Source: an uncultured Paracoccaceae bacterium
GTDB lineage: Bacteria > Pseudomonadota > Alphaproteobacteria > Rhodobacterales > Rhodobacteraceae
Reading direction: 5' to 3'
DNA length: 64,000 nt
Assembly: GCA_947501555.1 (NCBI GenBank)
Contig: CANMWG010000002.1
Coordinates: forward strand, 258,224 to 322,223
Below are positions 1 to 8,900 of the stretch, one piece after another. The stretch's first letter is position 1. Every line of letters begins with the position of its first letter. Position numbers and translations under genes: made by a program. The notes under the pieces were generated by a model. The model made no database searches, had not been told where the DNA came from, and worked only from the letters and a program-made list of their open reading frames with translations.

Positions 1-342
1 TGCTTGCTGCTGGATCAGCTCATCGGGGCCTGCTGCCCGGTAACACAATAAATCGCTGTCTCCGTATTCCGCCAATAACGCGACCACCTCCGCGCGCTGC
101 GCACAGACCTTGTCTATGGCGGCATTTGCACCACGGGTGACAGGCATAGTGCCGGGGTCCAACACATCTTCCTGTGCGTCCCATTCAAGGGCGATGGCTT
201 CCGCCATGGGCATCGTCGGGACAGTCAAATTTGCCTTCGCGGGGGTTTTGACCGTCCGCCCATCCAGCAAAACCGTAAAACCACCCTCACACGGCGCGGC
301 GGCCGCCGTTTTCCAGAACCGCTTTGGTTTCCAATCGCTCAT
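1..342 (-). CDS. ATP12 family F1-ATPase assembly chaperone (partial, C-terminus outside window)
   Basis: The 114 codons inside the window give the N-terminal part of an ATP12-type protein. In the family, ATP12 binds the F1 alpha subunit during assembly of ATP synthase and acts in the cytoplasm. Visible features are the start MSDWKPKRFWK, the stretch FTVLLDGRTVKTPAK and the later ALEWDAQ and GTMPVTRGANAAID segments, all in the usual family order. Its ATG overlaps the TGA of the upstream HAD gene (ATGA), so it is the last visible gene of an overlapping operon. The identification is from remembered family motifs. Confidence 0.85.
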   Translation of the reverse strand, partial: MSDWKPKRFWKTAAAAPCEGGFTVLLDGRTVKTPAKANLTVPTMPMAEAIALEWDAQEDVLDPGTMPVTRGANAAIDKVCAQRAEVVALLAEYGDSDLLCYRAAGPDELIQQQA

Positions 343-1010
343 GAGGTCTGTCCCATCAAATCATCTACGGCCGCGGGCAGTTCCGCAAAATCCTGGATCA
401 AAGCATCCGGCAAAAGCACGTCAGCAGGGTGATAGCCCCAGGAAACGCCAATCTTCTTGATTCCAGCCGCACGGGCCATATCCATATCGAAGGTCGTATC
501 GCCAATCATCACCGCAGCCTCCGGCACCACACCGGTCTCAGCCATCGCCGTCAAAATCATCGACGGGTGCGGCTTTGAGGGATGATGATCCGCCACCTGC
601 TCACTATGAAATATCCCTGTCAGACCATGACGCTCCAGCACCTTATCCAGGCCGCGCCGGGATTTGCCCGTCGCAACAGCCAGGAACGTGTGGTCCTGCG
701 CGCGAAACGCATCCAAGGCCGCTCGCGCGCCGGGATAGAGCGGGCCCATCTCTTTGTTTTGGGTCCGCAGGCTGGCAAAAGCGTCTTTGTAGGCATCAAC
801 CAAGCGGGCACGCCCGTCGGGCGACTGGTCGGGACATAAGCGCGCAAACGCGACATCCAACGACAGACCAACAATCGATAATACTGCATCACGGGCCGGC
901 ATGGGCAGGCCTTCTGCAGCAAAAGCATGGGTCATGGCGGCCAAAATCTCGGCCTGACTATCGACCAGCGTGCCGTCCACATCGAATATCACAAGGCGCA
1001 GATCAGGCAT
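339..1010 (-). CDS. HAD-superfamily hydrolase (phosphoglycolate phosphatase-like)
   Basis: A 223-aa cytoplasmic phosphatase of HAD subfamily IA. HAD motif I is VIFDVDGTLVDS near the N-terminus with both catalytic aspartates, motif II is the ATGKSRRG region, motif III the Lys of KPHPSM, and motif IV MIGDTTFDMDMA. An alpha-helical cap lies between motifs I and II. I chose the ATG at 1010 rather than the longer reading frame because motif I then starts at residue 6-7, as is usual, and because this start overlaps the preceding pseudouridine synthase stop by only 8 bp. The substrate cannot be read from sequence; the family includes phosphoglycolate and pyrophosphate phosphatases. Confidence 0.85.
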   Translation of the reverse strand: MPDLRLVIFDVDGTLVDSQAEILAAMTHAFAAEGLPMPARDAVLSIVGLSLDVAFARLCPDQSPDGRARLVDAYKDAFASLRTQNKEMGPLYPGARAALDAFRAQDHTFLAVATGKSRRGLDKVLERHGLTGIFHSEQVADHHPSKPHPSMILTAMAETGVVPEAAVMIGDTTFDMDMARAAGIKKIGVSWGYHPADVLLPDALIQDFAELPAAVDDLMGQTS

Positions 1011-2058
1011 CGGGCATATTAAACGGATCAACGGGGGCGTGGCCCACAACCCAGCCCACAAAGTCCCAAGTGTTCTGCATGTGATCAGGCAGCGGCGCGG
1101 TCAAATGCAACTGCGCACCGGTCGCGGGATGCTCGATGGTCAGACTGCGCGCATGCAGATGCATCTTGCGGCCAATCTCAGAGCCCATACCAGCACCCCA
1201 GCCATCGCCAAGGTTCTCTTGGCCCGAGCCACCGTATTTGCCATCGCCAATAATCGGATGGCCAATCTCGGCCATATGGGCGCGCAGCTGATGGGTGCGG
1301 CCCGTGATCGGGACCAGCGCACACCAGGCGGCACGGCTGGCCAGCGTATCCATCACCGCATAATCACTGGTGGCACGTTTGGCGCCTTCGACACTTTCGA
1401 CATCACGCGGATGCACACAACGCATCTTCTCACTCTCACCGCCACGACCATGACCGGGGGCCTTGACCAAGCCATATTTGATCGTACCTGCACGCGGGTG
1501 GGGTACGCCAGCAACAGCAGCCCAATAAATCTTGCGGGTTTCGCGGTGCTTGAGGTTCTCAGTCAACTGCTTGGCCATCATCCGGGTGCGGGCCAGCAAC
1601 AATACACCAGACGTATCCTTATCCAAACGATGCACCAGCCGGGGCTTCTCGGGATAGTCAAAAGTCAGGGCCTCAGCCATAGCATCCACATGACGGGTGG
1701 TATTGGTCCCACCTTGGGTGGCCAAACCATGGGGCTTGTTGATCGCAATGATATGGTCGTCCTTATAAATCACGCAGGACTGGATCAGCTTGGCATCGGC
1801 CTTGGTCACACCATGCTTGGCCAAAGCACGGGCATTTTCCACCTCTTCCTCTGTGGGTAGCGGCGGAATGCGGACCTTCTGACCAACCTCAAGACGGCTA
1901 TTCGATTTCACCCGGCCACCATCGACACGCAACTCACCCTTGCGGCACATCTTTTCGATACGGCCTTGGGTCAAATGGGGGAACAGGCGGCGCAGATACC
2001 GGTCCACGCGTTGATCACCATCATCCGGGCCGATCACCCGCGTTTGTACGCCACTCAT
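1003..2058 (-). CDS. RluA-family 23S rRNA pseudouridine synthase (RluC/RluD type)
   Basis: A 351-aa enzyme that would isomerise uridine to pseudouridine in 23S rRNA. An N-terminal S4 RNA-binding domain (about residues 15-70, including QGRIEKMCRKGELRVDG) is followed by the catalytic domain with the signature HRLDKDTSGVLLLAR, where the Asp of HRLD is the catalytic residue, and the later GRTHQLRAHM motif. The start at 2058 gives an ATGA overlap with the crcB stop. The exact target uridines (RluC versus RluD specificity) cannot be decided here. Confidence 0.9.
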   Translation of the reverse strand: MSGVQTRVIGPDDGDQRVDRYLRRLFPHLTQGRIEKMCRKGELRVDGGRVKSNSRLEVGQKVRIPPLPTEEEVENARALAKHGVTKADAKLIQSCVIYKDDHIIAINKPHGLATQGGTNTTRHVDAMAEALTFDYPEKPRLVHRLDKDTSGVLLLARTRMMAKQLTENLKHRETRKIYWAAVAGVPHPRAGTIKYGLVKAPGHGRGGESEKMRCVHPRDVESVEGAKRATSDYAVMDTLASRAAWCALVPITGRTHQLRAHMAEIGHPIIGDGKYGGSGQENLGDGWGAGMGSEIGRKMHLHARSLTIEHPATGAQLHLTAPLPDHMQNTWDFVGWVVGHAPVDPFNMPDA

Positions 2059-2405
2059 AGGGCACCCTTTGCAATCCACAGGCCGATGGCACAGGCCAGC
2101 AGCGATAATAGAACCGAGCCCATAACATATCCACCCGCCGCCGCCAGCCTTCCGGCCTCAACAAGACGCAAGGTATCGAGGGAAAACGCACTAAACGTGG
2201 TGAAGCCGCCCAAAAAGCCGGTCATGACCAGCGGAAGCCAAGCCTGCAGGCCCTTCGCATTGAATAGGGCCCAGACAACACCAATGATCAACGACCCGAT
2301 TACATTCACGGTCAATGTGCCCAGTGGGAACACAACAGCCAGCCCCACAAGATAGCGCAGCACAGCACCCATGGCGCCACCCAGCGCCACCGCAATTATT
2401 GTCAT
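2055..2405 (-). CDS. crcB: Fluoride ion channel CrcB (Fluc)
   Basis: A 116-aa membrane protein with four hydrophobic helices, the usual length for Fluc/CrcB. The signatures GAMGAVLRYLVGL, GTLTVNVIGS and GFLGGFTTFSAFSLDT include the Gly-rich TM3 break and the conserved Asn and Phe residues that line the fluoride pores. CrcB dimers export fluoride from the cytoplasm. It overlaps the genes on both sides by ATGA (rarA before, pseudouridine synthase after), so it is translated in one operon with them. No fluoride riboswitch is visible, since the gene has no leader of its own. Confidence 0.92.
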   Translation of the reverse strand: MTIIAVALGGAMGAVLRYLVGLAVVFPLGTLTVNVIGSLIIGVVWALFNAKGLQAWLPLVMTGFLGGFTTFSAFSLDTLRLVEAGRLAAAGGYVMGSVLLSLLACAIGLWIAKGAL

Positions 2406-3709
2406 GACTTAGCCCTCTTGGCACGCAGACCCGCAAAGAAGTCGACGCGTTTTTTCAAATCCCGCTCAAACCCACGATCAACCGGCATATAGTAGACACC
2501 GCGTTTCATACCATCAGGGAAGTAATTCGCGCCTGAAAATCCATCCTCAGCATCATGGTCATAGGCATAGCCAGCACCAAAGCCCTGTTCCTTCATTAAC
2601 GTCGTGGGAGCGTTCAAAATATGGTTGGGGGGTGGTTCGGATCCCGTCTGTTTGGCCGCATTCACAGCGGCCTTATAGGCCACATAGGCGGCATTCGATT
2701 TCGGGGCCAAAGCCAAATAGGTCACCGCCTGCGCCAAGGCCAATTCACCCTCAGGCGAGCCCAACCGTTCATATGTCTCCCAAGACTGCAAGCACACGGC
2801 CTGCGCCTGCGGATCAGCCAGGCCAATATCCTCAACCGCCATACGTGTGATGCGACGGGCCAAATAGCGCGGGTCCTCACCTCCCGCCAACATACGTGCA
2901 AACCAATAAAGGGCAGCATCCGGATCCGATCCACGCACGGACTTATGCAAAGCGCTGATCAGATTGTAGTGCTCATCACCCGACTTGTCGTATTTCACCG
3001 CCCGCTTCATCAAACGCTTGGTCAAATCATCAGTGGTCAGCTTTGCGTCGGTTTTCCACGCGGCTACTTGCTCAATCAGGTTCAACAACGCACGGCCATC
3101 ACCATCGGCCATCTGCAACAAAGCCTCGCGGGCATGACCATCCAACGGCAAGGCGCGGTCCAATTCCTTCTCAGCGCGCTGCGCCAACAGCTCAAGGTCC
3201 TTCAAATCCAACCGGGTCAGAATAAACACCTGACTTCGGCTGAGCACCGCGGCATTCAACTCAAAACTCGGGTTCTCAGTCGTGGCACCGACCAACAGAA
3301 TGGTGCCATCCTCCATATATGGCAGAAATCCATCCTGCTGAGCCTTATTGAAACGGTGGATTTCATCCACAAACAGCAACGTGCCTTTACCGTTCTGACG
3401 ACGGATCTTGGCGGCCTCAAAGACCTTGCGCAATTCAGGAACGCCGGTGAAAATCGCACTAATCTGTACGAAATGCAGATCAGTCTCATCGGCCAGCAAG
3501 CGGGCAATCGTGGTCTTGCCCACGCCAGGCGGGCCCCAAAAGATCAGCGATGACAACGACCCAGACGCCAGCATCGTCCCCAAAGGAGCATCCGGTCCAA
3601 GGACCTGCTGTTGACCAATAACCTCTGCTAATGCAGCGGGACGCAACCTGTCGGCCAACGGGCGCGGGGCTGTCTCAGCGGGTGGGGTATTTGCAAACAG
3701 GTCGGCCAT
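2402..3709 (-). CDS. rarA: Replication-associated recombination protein RarA (MgsA)
   Basis: A 435-aa AAA+ ATPase of the RarA/MgsA/WRNIP1 family, acting at stalled replication forks. Walker A is GPPGVGKTT, Walker B is LLFVDEIHRFNKAQQD, and sensor 1 lies in GATTENPSFELN. The C-terminal MgsA region contains HYNLISALHKSVRGSDPDAALYW-like sequence typical of the family. A TTG at 3715 would add two residues, but the ATG at 3709 (MADLFAN) is the likelier start. It is the first gene of the overlapping rarA-crcB-rlu-HAD-ATP12 operon. Confidence 0.93.
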   Translation of the reverse strand: MADLFANTPPAETAPRPLADRLRPAALAEVIGQQQVLGPDAPLGTMLASGSLSSLIFWGPPGVGKTTIARLLADETDLHFVQISAIFTGVPELRKVFEAAKIRRQNGKGTLLFVDEIHRFNKAQQDGFLPYMEDGTILLVGATTENPSFELNAAVLSRSQVFILTRLDLKDLELLAQRAEKELDRALPLDGHAREALLQMADGDGRALLNLIEQVAAWKTDAKLTTDDLTKRLMKRAVKYDKSGDEHYNLISALHKSVRGSDPDAALYWFARMLAGGEDPRYLARRITRMAVEDIGLADPQAQAVCLQSWETYERLGSPEGELALAQAVTYLALAPKSNAAYVAYKAAVNAAKQTGSEPPPNHILNAPTTLMKEQGFGAGYAYDHDAEDGFSGANYFPDGMKRGVYYMPVDRGFERDLKKRVDFFAGLRAKRAKS

Positions 3710-3918
3710 AGTCAAAACAGATAGTTCGGGCCGCTGCGTGATTGCAAGACATCTCTATAACCATCAAGCGCGGGTCGCACCGGACAACGCCCAACCGCCT
3801 CAATTGCAGGCCATCCTGCGGCAAGATCACCGACTTGGTACGGCTCAATCGAATACAATCTTGAAAACAGGGTAAGACTGCGTAAAGACAAAGTGACACA
3901 TTCAAAAGGAATGCAGCC

Positions 3919-4197
3919 ATGACCGATGCGGCAATCATCGCCACGACACTGAAAACGATCCGAAAAGCCCGCAAGCTGGGGCGGCCGCGTCTGGCGCGAA
4001 TGGCCGGGCTGAGCGAACGTCAGCTGTCCAAACTAGAAGGGGCAGCACGGACCCACCCGTTAAAAGCCGATGCGATCACGCGGCTGGCAACAGCGCTCGG
4101 CGTGCCAGAGGCGGTGCTGACCGGTGACATGGCCGTGTCCGAAACTGATTTGACGCCAATGGCAGAGACAAAATGCACCACAGGCTGCTGCGGTTAA
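3919..4197 (+). CDS. Small Xre-type helix-turn-helix regulator with Cys-containing tail
   Basis: A 92-aa protein. Residues 10-70 form a Cro/CI (Xre) helix-turn-helix, with RLARMAGLSERQLSKLEG as the HTH and ITRLATALGV as the following helix. The C-terminus is short and ends TKCTTGCCG, with three cysteines in the last seven residues. An AAAGGA Shine-Dalgarno precedes the ATG, and TTGAAA (3861) and TAAAGA (3883) with a 16-bp spacer form a possible promoter. It is divergent from rarA. Target and ligand are unknown; the cysteines could bind metal or sense redox state, which is inference only. Confidence 0.75.
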   Translation: MTDAAIIATTLKTIRKARKLGRPRLARMAGLSERQLSKLEGAARTHPLKADAITRLATALGVPEAVLTGDMAVSETDLTPMAETKCTTGCCG

Positions 4198-4690
4198 CGG
4201 ACGTAACGCCCCCTTAGGGCTTCTAAAAACGGATGGCTTTGCCCCTAAATCCGGCGAACATCATTGGCGACGGATTTTCTTTCGATATGATCCAAATGCT
4301 TTAGCGCGCGGGTCCGATTATCTGTTTTACGCAAAGCCGTTTGATAGGCCATAAGAACAAATTGCGCATTCCAAGGCAGCATAGCTGACGCAGCCTACTC
4401 TCGCAGCTCGTCCGGTCCACTGTCATAGGCTGCCATCGGATCGGCATTTCGGTGCCTGTTGCGCGAACATGTCTTACCGCAATACCCGGTCTGATGACAA
4501 AAAGAAGAGCGCGGGCGGCCCGACGCGACAAAGGCAGCTTTCTGCTGACCCACAGGTGGGCATACAAAAACGTTCGCCAGAGCAAACAGAACAATATATC
4601 GATATTCCGTTGTTTCCCAAGCGCCGCGGATTCGCGCTGATTTCTGTTTCAGTCTTTCCATTTCATCATCACACAAGAAAGCAAGGCGAC
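4198..4690. other. Intergenic region without a supported gene
   Basis: About 490 bp between the Xre gene and the ankyrin gene. A 45-codon minus-strand frame (4245-4382, beginning MLPWNAQFVLMAY) has no recognisable family and no clear ribosome-binding site, so it is not called. The ankyrin reading frame stays open upstream to 4469, but that extension does not look like protein. No terminator or repeat was recognised. Confidence 0.4.
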
Positions 4691-5452
4691 ATGCGTCAAT
4701 TTATCAAAATCATCGGAGCGCTCATCATGACGGCTACCCCTGTTGCATCGCAAACCTGCACCGAACTGTGCGATCCAGATTGGTGGGAAACCGCGTCAAA
4801 TGCGAACATCGTACAGATGATTGCGCAATCTGACGTCAATGGACGCGACGAATACGAGGAACTCACACCACTTTCGACGGTCGCTGTTTATGGGAACGCG
4901 GCGCTAATCAAGCTTTTGCTAGACGCTGGGGCGAATGTGGACATGGTCGCGAATGCGTACAATGGAACCACGGCGCTACACGACGCCGCGCTTTGGGCCG
5001 AAACGCCAGACACGCTTTCGGCGCTGATCAACGCTGGCGCCGACGTGAACGCACGCGATGGTGGTCAAGCGACGGCATTGATGCAGGCCGCAGCGCGGGC
5101 ACAAACCGGTTTTGTGGCGCCTCTTTTGGAGGCGGGCGCTGATATCGAACTGCAAGACGAATACGGCTACACCGCGTTGCTGAACGGGGCCGTCGCAGTG
5201 GGCAGCGCATCCGCCAACCTTGTCGCACTGCTGAACGCAGGCGCCAACGTGAATGTACAAAATGAGGATGGAAAAACGCCGCTGATCGCAGCCTATTCCC
5301 GTCCAGATATAGTGATATTGCTATTGGATGCCGGGGCGAACCCCATGCTGCAGGATCGCTATGGAAAGACAGCCTATGACTGGGCCAAGGATTTTGAACC
5401 GCTGGCCGGATCTGAGGCCTTGTCACGGCTAAGGGCTGCAACAACGCCTTAG
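4691..5452 (+). CDS. Exported ankyrin-repeat protein
   Basis: The frame is open from 4469, but the start at 4691 gives a clean signal peptide (MRQFIKIIGALIMTATPVAS) followed by a 253-aa protein. The mature part starts with QTCTELCDPDWWE, a two-Cys segment often seen before periplasmic ankyrin domains. Then come about five ankyrin repeats with the usual marks: LLLDAGANVD, TALHDAALW, LINAGADVNARDGG, LLEAGADIELQDEYGYTAL, LLNAGANVNVQNEDGKTPL and LLDAGANPMLQDRYGKTAYD. Ankyrin stacks mediate protein-protein contacts, and the partner is unknown. It is convergent with rplQ, with the alpha-operon terminator between them. Confidence 0.85.
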   Translation: MRQFIKIIGALIMTATPVASQTCTELCDPDWWETASNANIVQMIAQSDVNGRDEYEELTPLSTVAVYGNAALIKLLLDAGANVDMVANAYNGTTALHDAALWAETPDTLSALINAGADVNARDGGQATALMQAAARAQTGFVAPLLEAGADIELQDEYGYTALLNGAVAVGSASANLVALLNAGANVNVQNEDGKTPLIAAYSRPDIVILLLDAGANPMLQDRYGKTAYDWAKDFEPLAGSEALSRLRAATTP

Positions 5453-5484
5453 AAGGCAACGCTCCAAAGATAGGTCATTGATCA

Positions 5485-5519
5485 CAAAAAAGCCCCGCAT
5501 GCGTAAACATGCGAGGCTT
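5485..5519 (-). terminator. Intrinsic terminator after rplQ
   Basis: Read on the minus strand, a 12-bp GC-rich stem (AAGCCTCGCATG pairing with CATGCGGGGCTT, one mismatch) with a 6-nt loop is followed by a run of T. It lies about 20 bp after the rplQ stop and closes the rplO-to-rplQ transcription unit. Confidence 0.9.
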
Positions 5520-5539
5520 CAGAATTCTATGCGGTCAGC

Positions 5540-5962
5540 TTATTCCGCGTCAGCCGCTTCATACTCAGCCAAACGGGCCTTGTCAGCAGAACCTTTGGCA
5601 TCCACATCGCGGTCGACGAATTCGATGATCGCCATTGGGGCCATATCGCCATAGCGGAAACCGGCTTTCATGATACGGATATAGCCGCCCTGACGGTCCT
5701 TGTAGCGTGGGCCCAGAACTTCAAACAGCTTGGCTGTGTGCATTTCCTGCTTCAGCTGGGCGTTGGCCTGACGACGGGCGTGCAGATCGCCGCGTTTGCC
5801 AAGTGTGACCAGCTTTTCAACCACACGGCGCAATTCTTTCGCCTTGGGCAATGTTGTTTTGATTTGCTCATGCTCGATGAGCGAGCCTGCCATATTCGCG
5901 AACAGCGCCTTGCGGTGTTCATGTGTACGGTTCAGGCGGCGGTAACCACGTGCGTGACGCAT
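5540..5962 (-). CDS. rplQ: 50S ribosomal protein L17
   Basis: A 140-aa L17 with the family start [17 protein letters not shown]. The conserved core [18 protein letters not shown] and the later [14 protein letters not shown] segment are present. The C-terminal tail is short and acidic (YEAADAE). L17 binds 23S rRNA near the exit tunnel. The start at 5962 has an AGGAG ribosome-binding site. It is the last gene of the alpha operon, separated from rpoA by 136 bp that contain a perfect 26-bp palindrome. Confidence 0.97.
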   Translation of the reverse strand: MRHARGYRRLNRTHEHRKALFANMAGSLIEHEQIKTTLPKAKELRRVVEKLVTLGKRGDLHARRQANAQLKQEMHTAKLFEVLGPRYKDRQGGYIRIMKAGFRYGDMAPMAIIEFVDRDVDAKGSADKARLAEYEAADAE

Positions 5963-6068
5963 TTAAGTATCTCCTAGTGCTTTATACTTTGTCCAACGGT
6001 CTGATGCGTGCCAGCCGTATTTTTGGGGCGGTATTGCCCAAGGTTTTCCCCGCCAGTGCGGGCATTTT

Positions 6069-6094
6069 GTAAGATGGGTTTAAACCCATCTTAC
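6069..6094. repeat. Perfect 26-bp palindrome, GATGGGT type
   Basis: Perfect inverted repeat with arms GTAAGATGGGTTT and its complement, no loop. It lies 4 bp beyond the rpoA stop codon. The same sequence recurs at 13584-13609, and variants occur elsewhere in the window. Confidence 0.9.
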
Positions 6095-6098
6095 GTTA

Positions 6099-7115
6099 TC
6101 AAAACTGATCTTCAAACTTCTTGGCCAGATCTTCGATATTGTCCGGCGGCCAGTCCTCGACGTCCATGCCAAGGTGCAGACCCATGCCTGACAGCACTTC
6201 CTTGATCTCGTTCAAAGACTTGCGGCCAAAGTTTGGTGTGCGCAGCATTTCGGCTTCGGTTTTCTGGATCAGATCGCCAATATACACGATATTGTCGTTC
6301 TTCAGGCAGTTTGCAGAGCGAACAGACAGCTCCAGCTCGTCCACTTTCTTCAGCAGAAGTGGGTTGAACTCAAGACCGTCATCATCCGCACCAGCAGTCG
6401 CTGATTCAGGCTCATCGAAGTTGACGAAGATGGACAGCTGATCCTGCAGAATGCGGGCGGCATAAGCGACTGCATCATCAGGGGTCAGTGACCCATCCGT
6501 TTCAACCTTCATGGTCAGCTTGTCATAATCCAACACCTGACCTTCACGGGTCGGCTGCACGTCATAGCTGACTTTCTTGACCGGCGAGTAGATCGCATCG
6601 ATCGACATCATGCCAATCGGCGCATCTTCCGGCTTGTTCTTGTCTGCAGAGACGTAGCCTTTGCCCGTGTTGACGGTCAGCTCCATATACAGATCAGCGC
6701 CATCATCGAGGTGACAGATCACGTGATCCTTATTCAGGATCTCGATGCCTGCGGTCTCGCTGATATCTGCGGCAGTGACGACGCCAGGACCCTTGGCTTG
6801 AACGGACAAACGCTTTGGCCCTTCAACTTCCATACGGATCGCGACACCTTTTAAGTTCAGCACGATGTCGGTGACGTCTTCACGCACACCAGACACGGAT
6901 GAAAACTCATGCAGAACGTTATCAATCTGCACAGCAGTAATGGCGGCACCTTGCAGTGACGACATTAGAATGCGGCGCAATGCGTTGCCCAAAGTCAGAC
7001 CAAAACCACGCTCAAGCGGTTCAGCAACGACTGTTGCCTGACGCATAGGGTCGTTGCCCGGTTTCACTTCCAATTGAGTTGGTTTGATCAACTCAGCCCA
7101 GTTTTTGTGGATCAT
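6099..7115 (-). CDS. rpoA: DNA-directed RNA polymerase alpha subunit
   Basis: A 338-aa alpha subunit. The N-terminal domain (residues 1 to about 235) includes [17 protein letters not shown], which is needed for dimerisation and core assembly. The C-terminal domain (about 255-330), with [18 protein letters not shown], contacts UP elements and activators. The frame is open four codons further, but GGAGG lies inside that extension and just before the ATG at 7115, so [10 protein letters not shown] is the start. Confidence 0.97.
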   Translation of the reverse strand: MIHKNWAELIKPTQLEVKPGNDPMRQATVVAEPLERGFGLTLGNALRRILMSSLQGAAITAVQIDNVLHEFSSVSGVREDVTDIVLNLKGVAIRMEVEGPKRLSVQAKGPGVVTAADISETAGIEILNKDHVICHLDDGADLYMELTVNTGKGYVSADKNKPEDAPIGMMSIDAIYSPVKKVSYDVQPTREGQVLDYDKLTMKVETDGSLTPDDAVAYAARILQDQLSIFVNFDEPESATAGADDDGLEFNPLLLKKVDELELSVRSANCLKNDNIVYIGDLIQKTEAEMLRTPNFGRKSLNEIKEVLSGMGLHLGMDVEDWPPDNIEDLAKKFEDQF

Positions 7116-7224
7116 ATGTCCCTCCATACCAGTCTGCCTTCATGTCCAAAAAGGCAAACGCCCGAGGTTAAAATGACGGATCGGGGCCACGTGAAAACAC
7201 GAGACCCCAAGGCGTTTCGAAAAT

Positions 7225-7614
7225 TTAGACGCGGCGACGCTTAGGAGGGCGGCAACCGTTGTGGGCCATTGGGGTCACGTCACGAATGGATGTGATGTTG
7301 AAACCAACAGCGGCCAGAGCGCGCAATGCACTTTCACGGCCAGAACCAGGGCCCTGCACTTCGACTTCCAGTGTCTTCACACCGTGGTCTTGTGCTTTCT
7401 TGCCCGCATCTTCTGCAGCCATCTGGGCCGCATAAGGTGTGGACTTCCGAGAGCCCTTGAAACCCATTGTGCCAGCAGACGACCAAGAGATCGCGTTGCC
7501 CTGCACGTCAGAGATCAGGATTTTTGTGTTGTTGAAAGAAGAGTTCACATGCGCCACACCAGCGGCGATGTTCTTAGAGACCTTCTTTTTGGTGCGTTTA
7601 GGATCGCGTGCCAT
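7225..7614 (-). CDS. rpsK: 30S ribosomal protein S11
   Basis: A 129-aa S11, part of the 30S platform. The conserved blocks [31 protein letters not shown] and the basic C-terminus [11 protein letters not shown] are all present. The ATG follows AAGGAGG with normal spacing. It lies 12 bp after rpsM and upstream of rpoA, the usual alpha-operon order; S4 (rpsD) is not in this cluster, as is usual in alphaproteobacteria. Confidence 0.97.
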   Translation of the reverse strand: MARDPKRTKKKVSKNIAAGVAHVNSSFNNTKILISDVQGNAISWSSAGTMGFKGSRKSTPYAAQMAAEDAGKKAQDHGVKTLEVEVQGPGSGRESALRALAAVGFNITSIRDVTPMAHNGCRPPKRRRV

Positions 7615-7626
7615 CTGTCAGCCTCC

Positions 7627-7995
7627 TTATTTCTTCTTACCAGCAATGGCCTTTGCAGGGCCCTTGCGTGTACGTGCATTGGTGGATGTCCGCTGCCCGC
7701 GCACAGGCAGGTTACGACGGTGGCGCAGGCCACGGTAGCAACCAAGGTCCATCAGGCGCTTGACGTTCATTGTGACTTCACGGCGCAAATCACCCTCAAC
7801 AGTGAGGTTCGCGTCGATATATTCACGAATAGACAAGACTTCTGCGTCAGACAGTTCGTTGACGCGGCGCGCGCGGTCGATCTTTACCGCTTCGCAGATT
7901 TCTTCGGCTTTGGTGTTCCCAATTCCGGTAATATAGGTCAGGGCGATTGGTACCCGCTTAGCGCTGGGTATGTTTACGCCGGCAATACGTGCCAC
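7627..7995 (-). CDS. rpsM: 30S ribosomal protein S13
   Basis: A 122-aa S13 of the 30S head, contacting 16S rRNA and L5. The frame is open 17 codons further, but the conserved N-terminus [13 protein letters not shown] begins directly after a GTG at 7995, which is preceded by AAAAGGAA; so GTG is the likely start. Family marks are [32 protein letters not shown] and the basic tail. Confidence 0.95.
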   Translation of the reverse strand: MARIAGVNIPSAKRVPIALTYITGIGNTKAEEICEAVKIDRARRVNELSDAEVLSIREYIDANLTVEGDLRREVTMNVKRLMDLGCYRGLRHRRNLPVRGQRTSTNARTRKGPAKAIAGKKK

Positions 7996-8200
7996 GTGTG
8001 CAATTCCTTTTCGTTGCGGGTCCGTCGTTCCAGACCCTTTTTTCACAACGGAAGCCCGGACCTTAATGGGCGCCGGGCTGCGTCATATCAGGTGTTCAAT
8101 GATGTCGGGGGGCGACCCCTATACCAAAGATTGATTCTCGTTCGAGATGGCGTTGTTTAGGGGGCATTTGATACATCGTCAATACACCCCAGGAGCAGCG

Positions 8201-8222
8201 AAGGATTTTCTGGAAAATCCTT
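8201..8222. repeat. Palindrome of the TTTTC-TN-GAAAA family, copy 1
   Basis: A 22-bp inverted repeat with arms AAGGATTTTC and GAAAATCCTT around TG. It lies in the adk-rpsM gap and is followed after 10 bp by a second, related palindrome. The same paired arrangement is seen between rpoB and rpoC. Confidence 0.85.
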
Positions 8223-8232
8223 CTGGTCCTCC

Positions 8233-8250
8233 CGATTTTCTAGAAAATCG
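8233..8250. repeat. Palindrome of the TTTTCTAGAAAA family, copy 2
   Basis: Perfect 18-bp palindrome CGATTTTCTAGAAAATCG, 5 bp from the adk stop codon. It pairs with the palindrome at 8201-8222 to form a tandem unit. Confidence 0.85.
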
Positions 8251-8255
8251 TGAGC

Positions 8256-8900
8256 TCAGCGCAAGGCCTTCGCGATACTCGCAGCAACCTCATCCATGTT
8301 CGCCAGCCCATCAACCGCCTTCAGATCACCCTTAGCGTAATAATACCCAACCAATGGGCTCGTCTGCTTGTAGTAAGCGAACAAGCGGGTACGGAGACTT
8401 TCTTCATTATCGTCCGGGCGACGGATGATATCATCACTGCCGCAGTTTACACATTTGCCATCTGCAGGGATCGGTTTGGTAATATCGTTATATACCTCGC
8501 CACAGGCCTTGCAGGATGACCTGGCCGTTATGCGGCCAACAAGGGCATCGTCATCCACTTGCATCTCGATCACGGCATCAAGGTTCTCACCCATATCGAT
8601 CAGCAAACGACCCAATGCTTCGGCTTGGGCCAAGGTGCGGGGAAAACCGTCGAAGATATATCCACCGGCGCCGTTATCCTGCTCAAGCTGTTCACGAATG
8701 ATACCGATCACGACGTCATCCGAGACGAGATCGCCGCGATCCATGATCTCACCGGCCTTCTTACCCATTTCGGTGCCATTGCGGCGCGCTTCGCGCAGCA
8801 TGTCACCGGTGCTCAGCTGCACCATGTTGCGTTCTTCGACAAGTTTACGTGCTTGTGTTCCCTTGCCCGCCCCCGGCGGTCCCAGCAGAATGATGTTCAT
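8256..8900 (-). CDS. adk: Adenylate kinase with zinc-binding lid
   Basis: A 214-aa long-form adenylate kinase that interconverts ATP+AMP and 2 ADP. The P-loop is [11 protein letters not shown] (residues 7-17), the AMP-binding part has QLSTGDMLR, and [12 protein letters not shown] is the central signature. The LID carries CKAC and, about 20 residues on, CVNC, a Cys4 zinc site. The ATG overlaps the secY stop (ATGA). adk directly after secY is a common alphaproteobacterial arrangement. Confidence 0.97.
   Translation of the reverse strand: MNIILLGPPGAGKGTQARKLVEERNMVQLSTGDMLREARRNGTEMGKKAGEIMDRGDLVSDDVVIGIIREQLEQDNGAGGYIFDGFPRTLAQAEALGRLLIDMGENLDAVIEMQVDDDALVGRITARSSCKACGEVYNDITKPIPADGKCVNCGSDDIIRRPDDNEESLRTRLFAYYKQTSPLVGYYYAKGDLKAVDGLANMDEVAASIAKALR

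Noticed and set aside
4245-4382. 45-codon minus-strand frame beginning MLPWNAQFVLMAY
   Set aside because: No clear ribosome-binding site, no known family, and the base composition is not distinctive.
7261-8160. Long 299-codon plus-strand frame over rpsK and rpsM
   Set aside because: An antisense shadow of highly conserved ribosomal protein genes; its translation has no domain.
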